From assembly GCA_046351395.1 (NCBI GenBank), contig JAXLYP010000021.1, positions 62,001-126,000 on the forward strand: 64,000 nt of DNA, in the 5' to 3' direction. Positions 51,671 through 61,270 of the stretch are shown here, piece by piece. The first letter of the stretch is position 1. Every line of letters begins with the position of its first letter. Source of the DNA: CAYYKK01 sp046351395. Its GTDB lineage: Bacteria; Myxococcota_A; Polyangia; Polyangiales; Polyangiaceae. The notes under the pieces are model-generated. The model was not told the origin of the DNA. It searched no databases and saw only the letters and a program-made list of their open reading frames with translations. The translations under genes were made by a program, and so were the position numbers.

Positions 51671-52428
51671 ATGTCTACGCGATCCGAGCGATCTATCGCT
51701 TCGAGATGGCCCGGGCGTTTCGCACCTGGATGCAGAGCATCGTCTCGCCCGTCCTCTCGACGTCCCTGTACTTCGTCGTGTTCGGCGCGGCGATCGGCGG
51801 GCGGATCAAGTCCGTGGGGGGCGTGGACTACGCGGCGTTCATCATCCCGGGCCTCGTGATGCTGTCCCTCCTCGGGGAGAGCATCTCGAACGCGTCGTTC
51901 GGGATCTACATGCCGAAATGGTCCGGGACGATCTACGAGCTCCTGTCGGCGCCCGTGTCGGCGGTCGAGGTCGTCGTCGGATACGTGGGCGCGGCGGCGT
52001 CCAAATCCCTCATCCTCGGCGCCTTGATCCTCGGCACGGCGAGGCTCTTCGTGCCCTATGGCGTCGAGCACCCCGTTTGGATGGTCGCGTTCCTCGTGCT
52101 CACCGCGGTCACGTTCTCGATGTTCGGGTTCATCATCGGGCTTTGGTCGGACAGCTTCCAAAAGCTCCAGACCATCCCGCTCCTGGTGATCACGCCGCTC
52201 ACGTTCTTGGGCGGAGCGTTCTACTCGATCGATATGCTGCCTGGGGTCTGGCAGAAGGTCGCGCTCTTCAACCCGGTCGTCTACTTGATCTCGGGGATGC
52301 GCTGGGCGTTCTACGGCAAAGGAGACGTCGAGCCGATGATCAGTTTTGTCGCGATTTGTGGCTTCCTCGTCGTCTGCATGGGCGTGACTGTCTGGATCTT
52401 TCGGACCGGGTACAAGCTCAAGAGCTGA
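51667..52428 (+). CDS. ABC-2 type transporter permease
   Basis: A 253-aa inner membrane protein with six predicted TM helices. It has AIRAIYRFEMARAFRTWMQS at the start, SLYFVVFGAAIGGRI, FIIPGLVMLSLLGESISNAS, FGFIIGLWSDSFQKLQTIPL, the ABC-2 motif LTFLGGAFYSIDMLPGVWQK and FNPVVYLISGMRWAFYGKGD. It pairs with the overlapping ATPase gene (ATGA) to form an exporter for drugs, lipids or glycans. About 225 bases of apparently empty sequence follow before the next gene. Confidence 0.92.
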   Translation: MNVYAIRAIYRFEMARAFRTWMQSIVSPVLSTSLYFVVFGAAIGGRIKSVGGVDYAAFIIPGLVMLSLLGESISNASFGIYMPKWSGTIYELLSAPVSAVEVVVGYVGAAASKSLILGALILGTARLFVPYGVEHPVWMVAFLVLTAVTFSMFGFIIGLWSDSFQKLQTIPLLVITPLTFLGGAFYSIDMLPGVWQKVALFNPVVYLISGMRWAFYGKGDVEPMISFVAICGFLVVCMGVTVWIFRTGYKLKS

Positions 52429-52653
52429 TCGACGAGCGCAGGCGGAGTCGCGTGTGTGTCCGGTCGTCCGGTCGAAGCACTGTCCGCCGCAGGGCGCGTG
52501 CCCGCTCTGCGTTCTCGGGCGTCCTCTGGACGATCCGCGCGGCGCTCGGCGCGGGGCTCCCGCGTGGGCGTCGGCCTGAACCTGTACGCGGCGATTTCGA
52601 GCGCCTGAATCAGCGCGCGCGAATTGCGCTCGGTGATTTAGTATCGGGCGCGC

Positions 52654-53673
52654 ATGAACGTTCGGCATTCCTTTCTCTGTCTGCTCCTGCTCCTCTCCGC
52701 GTGCGGAGACTCCGCGTCGACCGGCGCGAACGCGTCCTCCAAGCCGAGCGCGACGTCGAGCGTGGGCTCAACGCCCGCGTCGGCGAGCGCGAAGCCCTCG
52801 GCACGACCACCCGTGGTGTCGGGCGCGCCCAGCGCGTCGAGCGCGTCCCCGCCGGCGGCGCTCGACCTCGGCGGGGCGTGCGGCGACCTCGCAGAGAAGA
52901 CGTGCGCGCGCTTCGCGGCGTGTGATCACGGGTATCGCCTGAAGATCGCGTACGCGGACGATGCGACGTGCCGCGCCGCCGTCAGGGCGGACTGCCTCGA
53001 TGGTCTCCAGGCGCCGGACGCGGGCGCGGGCGTCTCGGAGGTGACGGCGTGCGCGACGGCGCTCGCCGCGGCGAGCTGCGATGATCTCGGCCACGTCGAG
53101 GCGTGTCGATTCAAGGGCAAGCGCGCGGAGGACGCGGCGTGCTCGGTGGACGAGCAGTGCCAATCGGGCACCTGCCAACGCTCGAACGACACGCAGGGCT
53201 GCGGCAAGTGTCTGAAGATCTACAAGGCGGGCGACGCGTGCACCGAGGGGTGCGGTCCCGAACTGACCTGCGTCGACAGCAAATGCGCGCCGCTCGGCCG
53301 CGTGGGCGCGCCGTGCAAGGGGCCGCGCAGCTGCCTCGGATCGGCGACGTGCAAGGCCGGAACGTGCGCCGCGCAGCCCCTCGAGGGGGACGCGTGCAAC
53401 GTCGATCCGAACTCGGACTCCCAGGTGTTTTGCTATTTCCCGTATGGCTGCGAGGGGAAGAAGTGCGTCCCGCGCAAGCTCGCGAACCTCGGCGAAGCGT
53501 GCGGCGCGGGGCAGGGACCGTTCTGCACGCGGTCGACGTGCGACGCGCGGACCCAGAAGTGCGTCGCGCTCCCCGGTGAGGGGGAGGCGTGCGACGCCGC
53601 GACCGAGTGCGCCGCGCCCCTGCGCTGTCTCGACAAGCACTGCGGAATGGCGGGTAAGGCGGCCTGCCCATGA
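52654..53673 (+). CDS. Cys-rich lipoprotein
   Basis: A 339-aa lipoprotein: NVRHSFLCLLLLLSAC gives the lipobox LSAC. A long Ser/Ala/Pro linker (about residues 20-70) precedes a domain with many Cys in regular spacing: CGDLAEKTCARFAACDHGY, CSVDEQCQSGTCQRSND, CGKCLKIYKAGDACTEGCG, CVDSKCAPLGRVGAPC, GEACDAATECAAPLRCLDKHC. The spacing resembles Dickkopf/EGF-like disulfide modules widespread in myxobacterial surface proteins. Role unknown. Its stop overlaps the following lipoprotein gene. Confidence 0.78.
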   Translation: MNVRHSFLCLLLLLSACGDSASTGANASSKPSATSSVGSTPASASAKPSARPPVVSGAPSASSASPPAALDLGGACGDLAEKTCARFAACDHGYRLKIAYADDATCRAAVRADCLDGLQAPDAGAGVSEVTACATALAAASCDDLGHVEACRFKGKRAEDAACSVDEQCQSGTCQRSNDTQGCGKCLKIYKAGDACTEGCGPELTCVDSKCAPLGRVGAPCKGPRSCLGSATCKAGTCAAQPLEGDACNVDPNSDSQVFCYFPYGCEGKKCVPRKLANLGEACGAGQGPFCTRSTCDARTQKCVALPGEGEACDAATECAAPLRCLDKHCGMAGKAACP

Positions 53674-54227
53674 ACCCGAGCCACCTCGTTTCGGGTGCCC
53701 TCGTCGCCGTCGTACTGTCGGGCTGCGCGTCCGGGATTCGCCTGGCGGATTCCGTCATCAAGGCGCCTTCGGGGTGTCCACGCATCGAAGTGCGCGAATC
53801 GGGGGACGTGGAGCTCTGTCATCATCGCTGGGCGCACTGGACGGGCGCCGCGCTGGAGCGGGACGGCGACACCCTGTTCGTCATGAACCGCGGACTCGTC
53901 ACGGCGCACGGACACGAGGTCGCGAAGATGGACGACGACGGGCGAATCACGCTGTTCGTCGCGGATGACGAGCCCGACCAACACGTCCGGATCGAGCCGA
54001 GCGGCAAGGTCGTCGACGACGAGGGGGCGGTCGTCGCGACGATCTCGCCTCCGCCGGAGGGAGAGTTGCCCACGCTGGTGCTCGCGGCGATCTTCCGGGA
54101 GGGCGTGGTCGTGCCCGCGCTTCCGGAGAAGCCCAAACGGGTGAGCGCGACCGAGGTGCAGGTCCTCGGGCGGCCGCGCGAACGCGAGGCACCGCCACCC
54201 CTCTGTTCGTGCACGGAAGCCCCCTGA
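53670..54227 (+). CDS. Lipoprotein of unknown function
   Basis: A 185-aa lipoprotein (NPSHLVSGALVAVVLSGC, lipobox LSGC). The mature part is beta-rich: RIEVRESGDVELCHHRWAHW, DGDTLFVMNRGLVTAHGHEV, DDDGRITLFVADDEPDQHVR, VVDDEGAVVATISPPPEGEL. The end is basic and Cys-containing (PPPLCSCTEAP). No known family recognised. The ATG overlaps the stop of the Cys-rich lipoprotein gene (ATGA), so both are made together. Confidence 0.7.
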   Translation: MNPSHLVSGALVAVVLSGCASGIRLADSVIKAPSGCPRIEVRESGDVELCHHRWAHWTGAALERDGDTLFVMNRGLVTAHGHEVAKMDDDGRITLFVADDEPDQHVRIEPSGKVVDDEGAVVATISPPPEGELPTLVLAAIFREGVVVPALPEKPKRVSATEVQVLGRPREREAPPPLCSCTEAP

Positions 54228-54233
54228 CGAGCG

Positions 54234-54815
54234 TCAGATCACGACGGGTGCGGAGTCGTCGAACCCATAGCCGTCCCACATCATCCCGGGCTCGAGGTGC
54301 GCGAGCCACCTCGAATCGCTCGCGGCGACGTGGAGTACGGCGGCGGGGAGCCCGGCGAGGCGTTTGGGGCCCATGCGCAGATAGGAGGGATCGATGGCGC
54401 GGTGGAACGCACGGGACGCGGCGATGAATGCGGCGCCCTCGGCGTGGCGGAGGCCGCGTCGATAGAGGCCGTCCGCGTCGGGGGTCGTGGTGAGCGAAGG
54501 GATGTTGCGGAGGGCGCCATACGCGACGTCCGTGATCGCCCGGAGCCGCGGCTCCTCGTGCGGGGGGGCGCCGGCGGCGCCCCAGTTGCAGAGCTCGTCC
54601 GCCGTGAATTGGGTCGAGAGCCAGCCAGTGACGGGACGGGGCCAACGCGCGCCCGTCGCGGAGGAGAGGTCCGTCCAAAACGGCTCGTAAAGCAGGCTCG
54701 CGGCGAACAAGCGCGAGAGGGTGAAGCAGCCGGCCTCGCAGACGGAGACGAGGTCGAAGGAGGCTTTCGCGGGACCGACGTCGAGAACGGTCACGAGGTA
54801 AAGCGGCGCGCTCAT
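54234..54815 (-). CDS. Hypothetical protein
   Basis: A 193-aa cytosolic-looking protein with no signal or membrane segment: SAPLYLVTVLDVGPAKASFD, LFAASLLYEPFWTDLSSATG, FTADELCNWGAAGAPPHEEP, RAITDVAYGALRNIPSLTTT, AFIAASRAFHRAIDPSYLRM, SDSRWLAHLEPGMMWDGYGF. I do not recognise the family. ATG 54815 is chosen because the upstream frame is low quality. It converges on the lipoprotein gene with a six-base gap. Confidence 0.6.
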   Translation of the reverse strand: MSAPLYLVTVLDVGPAKASFDLVSVCEAGCFTLSRLFAASLLYEPFWTDLSSATGARWPRPVTGWLSTQFTADELCNWGAAGAPPHEEPRLRAITDVAYGALRNIPSLTTTPDADGLYRRGLRHAEGAAFIAASRAFHRAIDPSYLRMGPKRLAGLPAAVLHVAASDSRWLAHLEPGMMWDGYGFDDSAPVVI

Positions 54816-55075
54816 CGCTTCGAGGTTAGCGGAGGGGCTCTCCGGACGTCTCGCGTCGATCGATTGGATGACGCCAGGAGGGCGGCCGACGACGCACTGG
54901 GATGAAACGCCGTAATGGCGATACGTTGGAAGAGGCACGGCTCCGCGTGGCGTTCTTGGTTCCACTCACATCGCTCCTCGCGCGGATGACGCCCGCGCCC
55001 CGCGCCTGCCGAACTGTTCGCATCGTCGTGCTGGCCCAACCGCTCCGTTCATCCGTTTCGAGGCATCCCAGACCA

Positions 55076-56110
55076 ATGACGCACTCCTCGTTGCGACTCG
55101 GGCGAGCGCTCGTCGCGCTCCTGCTCTCCTCCTTCTGCGCCGCGTGCGGTTCGTCGGGCTCCGCGCCGTCGCCCTCGGGGTCCACCGTGAGCGGCACACC
55201 GAGCAGCGCGGCGCGCCGCGCACCGAGCAGCAGCGCGGCCGCGAGCACGGCGCCCCGAGCAAGCGCCGCGCCGAGCGCGAGCGCGAGCGCCACGGCGGGC
55301 ACCGGGACGCTCCCGCCGGAGCTCGCAGCGCTCGCGCCCGGCTCGAAGGTGGAGGCGGGGCCGTTTGCCTGGCCCGATGGAGGCTCGAGCGCGATCGTCG
55401 CGGCGGGGGACGCATCGAAGCTCGTCTGGAAGACCGCCGCCGCGTCGGGCGAGGTCCCGCTTCCTGGGCGCGCGACGAGCGGTCTCTTGAAGGACGTCGT
55501 GAAGGGGGACGTGCGGGAGCTCGTGGTGTTCGCGGCTCCGCGCACCACCGCACCTGGGCCCTATGAGGATCCGGTCTCGACGTGGATCCTCGGAGTGAAT
55601 CCCAAGGCGAAGCCGGAGGAGCAAAAGCCCGCTCGCATGTGGCGGCTCGAGCTGAAAGTCCTCGGTGCGAAGGATGAGGCGTCCCTCGACGCGGAGCTCG
55701 GGGCGCTCGGCAGCCTGGGGCCGACGACGGCGCCCGAGCGCGTCATCGCGCGGCTCGAGGACGCGACTCCGGCCGAGTTCAAAGCGCTCGTGGGCAAGGG
55801 GGGCGTGAAGCGCTGCGACCGACAAGGAGAGAAGCGCGTATGCAAAGACATCCAGGAGAGCGCGCTCGACGCGAAGCAGGTGCACGAGCTCGTCGCGGAC
55901 GCGGGGCTCATCGCGGCCTATGAACCCGATCCCTCGGGGACGCCGGTCGAGGAGCTCCAGCAGCCGGGGTGCGCGCCCGACGAGAAGGACCCGAAGCGCA
56001 CGATCTGCACCGCGACGGTCTTGGGCCCGGGAGGCGGGAGATGGGTCTTCAAGCGTGTGGATGGCGCGCTCCGCCTCGTCGAGATCGGGCGCTGGGCGGA
56101 AGACACCTGA
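55076..56110 (+). CDS. Lipoprotein of unknown function
   Basis: A 344-aa lipoprotein: RLGRALVALLLSSFCAAC sets the start at ATG 55076. A Ser/Ala/Pro linker (about residues 30-80) leads to a mixed domain: FAWPDGGSSAIVAAGDASKL, VWKTAAASGEVPLPGRATSG, RELVVFAAPRTTAPGPYEDP, VSTWILGVNPKAKPEEQKPA, RMWRLELKVLGAKDEASLDA. Near the C-terminus Cys pairs occur (RCDRQGEKRVCKD; GCAPDEKDPKRTICTATVLG). Function unknown. Confidence 0.68.
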   Translation: MTHSSLRLGRALVALLLSSFCAACGSSGSAPSPSGSTVSGTPSSAARRAPSSSAAASTAPRASAAPSASASATAGTGTLPPELAALAPGSKVEAGPFAWPDGGSSAIVAAGDASKLVWKTAAASGEVPLPGRATSGLLKDVVKGDVRELVVFAAPRTTAPGPYEDPVSTWILGVNPKAKPEEQKPARMWRLELKVLGAKDEASLDAELGALGSLGPTTAPERVIARLEDATPAEFKALVGKGGVKRCDRQGEKRVCKDIQESALDAKQVHELVADAGLIAAYEPDPSGTPVEELQQPGCAPDEKDPKRTICTATVLGPGGGRWVFKRVDGALRLVEIGRWAEDT

Positions 56111-56225
56111 GCGATCGTCGACAAGAGCGCAGACGGAATTACCCATGTCTCGTCGCTTACGGAGACGTTCACCAGCACCCGGACACGCCGCCCTGGAGCA
56201 CGCGTGGCTTCGATCGGGCCGGCGC

Positions 56226-57330
56226 TCAGAACCTATCCAGCGATATCTTGGCCTCGCGGAATTTCGGATCTTCGGCCACGAGGCGCTGTAGATCCTGGCG
56301 GCACGAGGTGCACGGCTCATCGCGTTCGTCGGCGTCGACGGAATCACACGCGATCTTCCCGTACAGCGCGGGCGCCAAACCGGGCCAATGCTTCAGGGCC
56401 GTCTCGAAGGATCTGCGCGCCGCGGCGCGGTCCCCATCGTCCCAGAGCTGGCGCGCGCCGCGCTCGGCGTAGGCAAGCGCAAGGGCGTGATGTGCGGCTC
56501 CGTAGCTCGCGGTCTCGAGGGCCGCCTCCGCGTTCGTGATCGCGCCCTCGATGTCCCCCAGGTGCAGCAGGAACAGGGCGTAGTTCCCCTTCGCCCACGC
56601 GCTCTCGGGCTCGAGCTCAATCATTCTTCGGTGCACCGCGCCTGCCTCCCTGAAACGGCGAAGCGCGACGTCGACCTCTTCGAGCTCGCGATAGACTCGA
56701 CGAAGCCAGTTCTTCTCTCGCACCGCGTGGACCGCCCTCAGCACGTGCTTGCGTGCGCCGCCGAACGCGCCTTCGGCGTGGGCGAGCATGCACCCGACGT
56801 ACGGCGCGTCGACAGGGTCGTGCAGGGCGGAGGCATCTTTCCGCGCCTCCTCGAGACGGGCGCGCTTGGCGTCACCGTCGAGAGCGCGTGCCCCGAGGAT
56901 CAGCGCGATCGCTTTGCCGCGATGCGCCCTCTCGAAATGTCGGCTGAGCCGAGATGGCCTTGTCGAACCAGGAGATCGCGTCACGGAGCCTGTCCGGGTC
57001 ATGGTTGTGCGCCGAGCGCATCGCGGACGTGAGGTCGACGCGACCGAGCACCGAGAGCGCGCCGGGGTCCGATGGATTCGCATCGAGGACCCCTTTCGCG
57101 AGGTTCTAGGCCTCCTCGAGATCGCCGGGATCCCCCTCCGCCTGGTCATCGGTCTCCCAGATCTTCGCGGTTTGGTCGATCGAGGCCGTCAGCACGGACT
57201 TTCCGTCCTCCGTCGAATCGATCGCCGAGATCGCGTTGGAGTGAGCGCGGACGACTCGTGCCCTGTCGGCTTGGGCGGCTCGGTAGGAAAGGGGCTTTGG
57301 ATATCGGAGCGACGGGCGCCCGGCCGATCC
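56226..57330 (-). pseudogene. Broken WD40/TPR-repeat gene
   Basis: Reading leftwards from about 57330, the minus strand encodes the end of a WD40 domain (RARVVRAHSNAISAIDSTED, GKSVLTASIDQTAKIWE). It meets an in-frame TAG (57106-57108) and goes on as NLAKGVLDANPSDPGALSVL and RLRDAISWFDKAISAQP, a TPR. Around 56945 the frame shifts and TPR helices continue to the stop at 56226 (VHRRMIELEPESAWAKGNYA; RSFETALKHWPGLAPALYG). So a WD40-TPR protein, perhaps the tail of a kinase-type regulator, is cut off at its 5' side, with one stop and one frameshift. Confidence 0.65.
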
Positions 57331-57349
57331 CTTGGTCACCGCCGCGCCC

Positions 57350-57538
57350 GGGTCGGAGCGGGTCATCGTGGAACTCGATGGAGGTATCACGCCGCTCGGG
57401 GGCGCGCCGATGCGCGTCGCGACTCGGGCGCTCGCGGCGGTCGGTTGGCAGGTGCTTGGGTTCTCGAACGATCGGGTGACCTCGGCGCTTCCACGCGTTC
57501 TCCTCCGCATCCTGGAGGCCATCCACACGCACGGGTGA
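57350..57538 (+). pseudogene. DUF559 nuclease fragment
   Basis: About 63 codons encode the C-terminal half of a DUF559 (Vsr-like endonuclease fold) protein: RVIVELDGGITPLGG, RALAAVGWQVLGFSNDRV, TSALPRVLLRILEAI. The Glu/Asp of the VELDG strand is kept, but the N-terminal helices and part of the middle, including the usual His after DGG, are missing. It closely parallels the copy near 61.7-62.1 kb. It directly abuts the broken WD40 gene, marking a rearrangement junction near 57.33 kb. Confidence 0.6.
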
Positions 57539-58225
57539 GCCGACGAGGAGGCCGCCTTCCCGCCGCGCCTCCCGTCGGCGCCGCGGGGCAAGTCGCGTGG
57601 AATTGCCCACACAGACTCGCAGCGACGAGCACCGTCCTCGACGGGCGAGGTTGGCGCAGGTGAAAGCCTGATCCCGCCGACCCGCCCGGCGCTTGGCCGC
57701 GTCGGACGCGTCGTCACATTGCCACCGACGGCGCTGCCGCCTCCAGCGTGGCGGCGCAGGACCGGCGGCTGTTGCTCGCTCGCGACTCCGGCGGGAGCGG
57801 CTCATCCCTGCCTCGCCCCGCCGTCCGGCTGTCCCGGCTGCGCCCCACGCTCGTCAGAGGGCACGCGCTCTGTTGTCTGCCAACCGCTCGCCGCTACGGC
57901 CGCAATCACCGGGCACTCCCTCCCGGAAAGCACGTCGAATCGCGGACTACCCTTCACCGGATGCCATCCACGAACCTCAGCGAGTCTCACTGTGCGAGGA
58001 CACTGACCCAGCGACCCCGCAGAGCGTCGACTGTCATGTAACTCGCTGCTCAGGGAGGTTGGTGGTCGCCCTTCGCGCTCGGCGACGGCGGAGAGGCTGA
58101 TTCGTGTCGCGAGCCGAGAGGAGATCCGGGCGCCGCGCTCCACTTGCCGCCAGTCGGCTCACCGCTCCACGCGTGGTTGGTGCTGGCGCATCGCGGCCCG
58201 AGCGTGGACCGCGCGAGCGCAGCGC
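57539..58225. other. Apparently non-coding rearranged DNA
   Basis: About 690 bases with only short overlapping frames of Arg/Ser/Pro composition and no recognisable domain. The GC content falls toward 58.0 kb relative to the left part of the window. It may hold degraded gene pieces; none could be named. Confidence 0.4.
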
Positions 58226-58954
58226 TCATTGGGATTGGTCCGCTGGTGCGCATCTCTTTGCCAGAAGCTCACATGTGTGCGTGCTTGCGGTTTCGGCGGG
58301 CCCGACACCGCAGCTTGACTCGTGGACGGCGCACGCGGTCGCCGCATCGAGCTCCGACACGCCGTTGCAAGCGGGGACAATTGCAAAGTTGCACGCGGGG
58401 ACCAGGGCGCTCAGCGATCGCGAGTCGCGACCGACCAGCCCATGCCGGAACGCGTCACGACAGCCATTGCGGTTCCCGTCCAGACACCGGCTGACATAAT
58501 ATTTCTGTTCAATATCCGGGCCAAGCATTATCGCGCCTGCGACGCCAGCGGCAAGACCCGTGGCCAGAGCCAGCGCAACCACGAGCCGGGCCCTGGCGTG
58601 CGCCAGCCTTCGCAGCCCCAAGCCCAAGCAAGCCACAAGGCAGATAGCCATGGCCGCACCCAATCCCGGTTCAACTGGGCTCGTCACCCTAGCTGCCTCA
58701 AGTGACGCCACAGCAGATCCACCGAGCCCGGCGTACAGAAGCGCGCTCACCAGCTGTTCCCATGAGCGCGTCGGCCGCTCAACCGGCGCAACCCCGAGCC
58801 CTGGCTGTCGTGCCAGCGCAGCGTCATCGCCTGTCGGGGCTGCAACTTTGCTCACGGCGTCGTCCTTTTCGGCCTTGAGCGAACTCCTTCTATGGCCGCT
58901 TGCGCAGGACGAGCTAGTCGTACCACCCGACGAGTTCGGCGTTTCCGTAGACAT
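58226..58954 (-). CDS. Cys-rich membrane protein next to an RHS tip (copy A)
   Basis: A 242-aa protein. ATG 58954 (STETPNSSGGTTSSSC) overlaps the end region of the RHS module in another frame. Residues about 80-165 hold three to four hydrophobic helices (LVSALLYAGLGGSAVASLEA; LGAAMAICLVACLGLGL; LVVALALATGLAAGVAGAIM). A Cys-rich tail follows: RCLDGNRNGCRDAFRHGL, ALVPACNFAIVPACNG, ATACAVHESSCGVG, CELLAKRC. The tail is homologous to the partial gene at the right window edge (CLEGSQEGCREAFIHGL). Such genes tied to RHS C-termini are often immunity proteins or cargo partners; this is inference from position. Confidence 0.65.
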   Translation of the reverse strand: MSTETPNSSGGTTSSSCASGHRRSSLKAEKDDAVSKVAAPTGDDAALARQPGLGVAPVERPTRSWEQLVSALLYAGLGGSAVASLEAARVTSPVEPGLGAAMAICLVACLGLGLRRLAHARARLVVALALATGLAAGVAGAIMLGPDIEQKYYVSRCLDGNRNGCRDAFRHGLVGRDSRSLSALVPACNFAIVPACNGVSELDAATACAVHESSCGVGPAETASTHTCELLAKRCAPADQSQ

Positions 58955-59345
58955 TCCAGCTGTGCCCTTCCGCGTGACCAACGTTGCCCGACACCGAGAC
59001 CGAACCAGTTGCACCCGCAGCGTGCGAGCATCGCCTTCGTTTTTCGCGTGTCGCCACAGCCCTGCTGCGTCGGAGCCATTGCCGGGATCGGTGGTCGCGT
59101 AGACATAGACATTCACCCCACCCTGCAACCCGATCGGATCCCTCGCCGTCCACCGCCCATTCTCCGCGTCGTGATCCCGCGCCCCGGGCCGCGCCAACCC
59201 AGTGTCCGCGTCGTACAACCCGCCCGGGAACCCAAACGGTTGGAACCCCGAATTCGTGTCCTCGAGTACCCGACCCCATGAATCGTACCTGAGCTGCCCA
59301 CCCCCGAGCAAGGCGCCCGCGCGGAACAAGTTGCTTGCCGCGTGC
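58915..59345 (-). pseudogene. Displaced RHS C-terminal module (tip 1)
   Basis: The minus strand encodes the end of an RHS core: QLRYDSWGRVLEDTNSGFQP, FGFPGGLYDADTGLA, GRWTARDPIGLQGGVNVYVY, then DPGNGSDAAGLW. Core repeats upstream are absent, and beyond about 59345 the frame degrades before a group II intron. After the junction about 60 codons remain, and the more protein-like reading of the tip (SVSVSGNVGHAEGHSWNVYG, ELVGWYD, stop near 58915) lies in a neighbouring frame, so a frameshift is likely. RHS tips are exchangeable toxin domains; this one is an orphan without its N-terminal carrier. Confidence 0.65.
59106..59155 (-). repeat. RHS junction repeat, copy 1
   Basis: A 50-base segment coding GRWTARDPIGLQGGVNVY on the minus strand. 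It is identical to 63560-63609 at 48 of 50 positions (differences at 59111 and 59144). It marks the boundary between RHS core and variable tip, the place where recombination swaps toxin domains. Confidence 0.85.
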
Positions 59346-59920
59346 ACGTGCGTCGCCTTGCTCGGACCTCCCAAATGCGTGCTGTGCGTCCTGAAAACCG
59401 TGACCTGGAGGAAGCCATGTAGACCAGAACAAGCGGAAACCAGGTGATGTGTCCCAGCGGGTTGGAGTCCCGTCCGAACAATTGGCGCCGAAAGTCGGAA
59501 GCAAGTCTTGCGCCTGTCCGAGCGATCGTGCGGGTGAAGCGTAGACAGCGAGCGAGCGGGTCGTGTGATTGGGCCGCGAAATTTGGAAGTCGCGAGAGCC
59601 GACGGGTCAGTACGCCCCGGAAGGCAGCATCGCAGGAGAGCAAACTCAGGGCGGTCAGCCCGGCGGCGTTCGCTCCTGCGGTCTCGCCGCGGTCGTAGAG
59701 CAAGGCACGCAGCGAAGGGGACACCAGGGAACAGGAGAGATCCCGTCGGCTCCTGCAGCGAAGCTGCAAGCAGGAAGCGCGAAGGCGAGCGCAAGAAAGC
59801 CTCGCGTGGCGGGCGGGAAGTCGGAGTGCCGCAGTATGAGCGGAGAAGCCGGGGAATCGACTCGAGAGACCCGGTCGAGCAAAGGGCGGCACCAGGTTGT
59901 GGAACCGGTCGAGGGATCAG

Positions 59921-61269
59921 ATGAGCGGGACAGCGAGCTCGAACAGCATCTCCACGAAACTCGATCGGATAGCGAGAATGGCGCGGGAGAACCCCGGCAA
60001 GGCCATCACCACACTCGCGCACTACGTCGACGTCGACTGGTTGCGCGAGGCGTACCGGCGCACTCGAAAGAACGGGGCACTCGGCGTCGACAGGCAGAGC
60101 GCTGCGGAGTACGCGGCCGATCTGGAGGGGAACCTCCGGTCGCTGCTCGACCGCGCGAAGTCGGGGACGTACCGAGCGCCACCGGTGCGGCGCGCATACA
60201 TCCCGAAGGATGGGAAGGAGATGCGGCCGCTCGGCATCCCGACGTCGAGGACAAGGTACTGCAACGGGCCATCACGATGCTGCTCGAAGCCGTCTACGAA
60301 CAGGACTTCATGGACTGCTCGTACGGCTTCCGCCCGCAGCGCTCGGCGCGTGATGCGCTCGAGACGATGCGGACGGCAGCGGTCGTAGGCGCGGGAGGGT
60401 GGGTTGTCGAGATCGACATTTGGAAGTTCTTCGACAGTGTCGATCGGAAGGTCCTGAAGGAAGTCCTGCGTCAGCGAGTGCGGGACGGAGTTGTACTTCG
60501 TCTGGTTTCGAAGTGGTTGGCGGCGGGGGTCATGGAGGACGGCGCGGTCACGCGACCGACCTCCGGGACTCCGCAGGGCGGGGTGGTCTCGCCGATACTG
60601 GCGAACATCCTGCTGCACGACGTGCTCGACCTGTGGTTCGAGCGCGACGTCCGTCCGCGGCTTCGTCAGCGCGGCACGCTCGTGCGATACGCGGACGACG
60701 CCGTGATGGTGTTCTCGAACGAGGAAGACGCGAGGCGCGTGCTCGAGGTCCTGCCGAAGCGATTCGGCCGGTTCGGGCTCGCGCTGCATCCCGAGAAGAC
60801 GAAGATGGTCGCCTTCGAGCGCCCAGATCGGCCTTCGCTGGTACGCCAACGTCGCCGAGGATTCCGGCCCGACAAGCCCGGGACCTTCGACTTCCTCGGC
60901 TTCACGATCCTCTGGGAGAAGAGCCTGGCCGGTAAGTGGGTCGTGAGAGCACGGACATCGAAGAGCCGCTTTCGGCGCACGCTGAAGAACATCACTGAGT
61001 GCGGTCGGATGCACCGACATCATCCCGTTGACGCTCAGCAGCGCGCCCTGAACCAGAAACTCCGAGGACACTATGCCTACTTCGGTCGGCAGGGGAACAT
61101 CGGGAGGCTCTGGGAAGTGTGGAACCGAACGCGCCAGATATGGCGCCGCTGGCTCTCGCGCCGATCCCAGAAGGCGAAGCTCAACTGGCCTACCATGGTG
61201 CGACTCCTCGAGCGGTACCCGCTCGTCGAGCCGAACCAGGTGGCACTCCGCAGCGAATCCCCAACCTGA
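59921..61269 (+). pseudogene. ltrA: Group II intron reverse transcriptase/maturase, frameshifted
   Basis: The ATG at 59921 opens an LtrA-type protein: ITTLAHYVDVDWLREAYRRT, RKNGALGVDRQSAAEYAADL, RAYIPKDGKEMRPLGIPT. Near 60243 one base is missing (CCGACGTCGAGGAC where CCGACGCTCGAGGAC is expected). The frame must change to continue VEDKVLQRAITMLLEAVYEQ, FMDCSYGFRPQRSARDAL, GTPQGGVVSPILANILLHDV, the catalytic VRYADDAVMVF, and the maturase/X domain (FRRTLKNITECGRMHRHHP; LNQKLRGHYAYFGRQGNIGR) to 61269. With that base restored it would be about 450 residues. All RT blocks including YADD are intact. Confidence 0.88.
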
Positions 61270-61270
61270 G

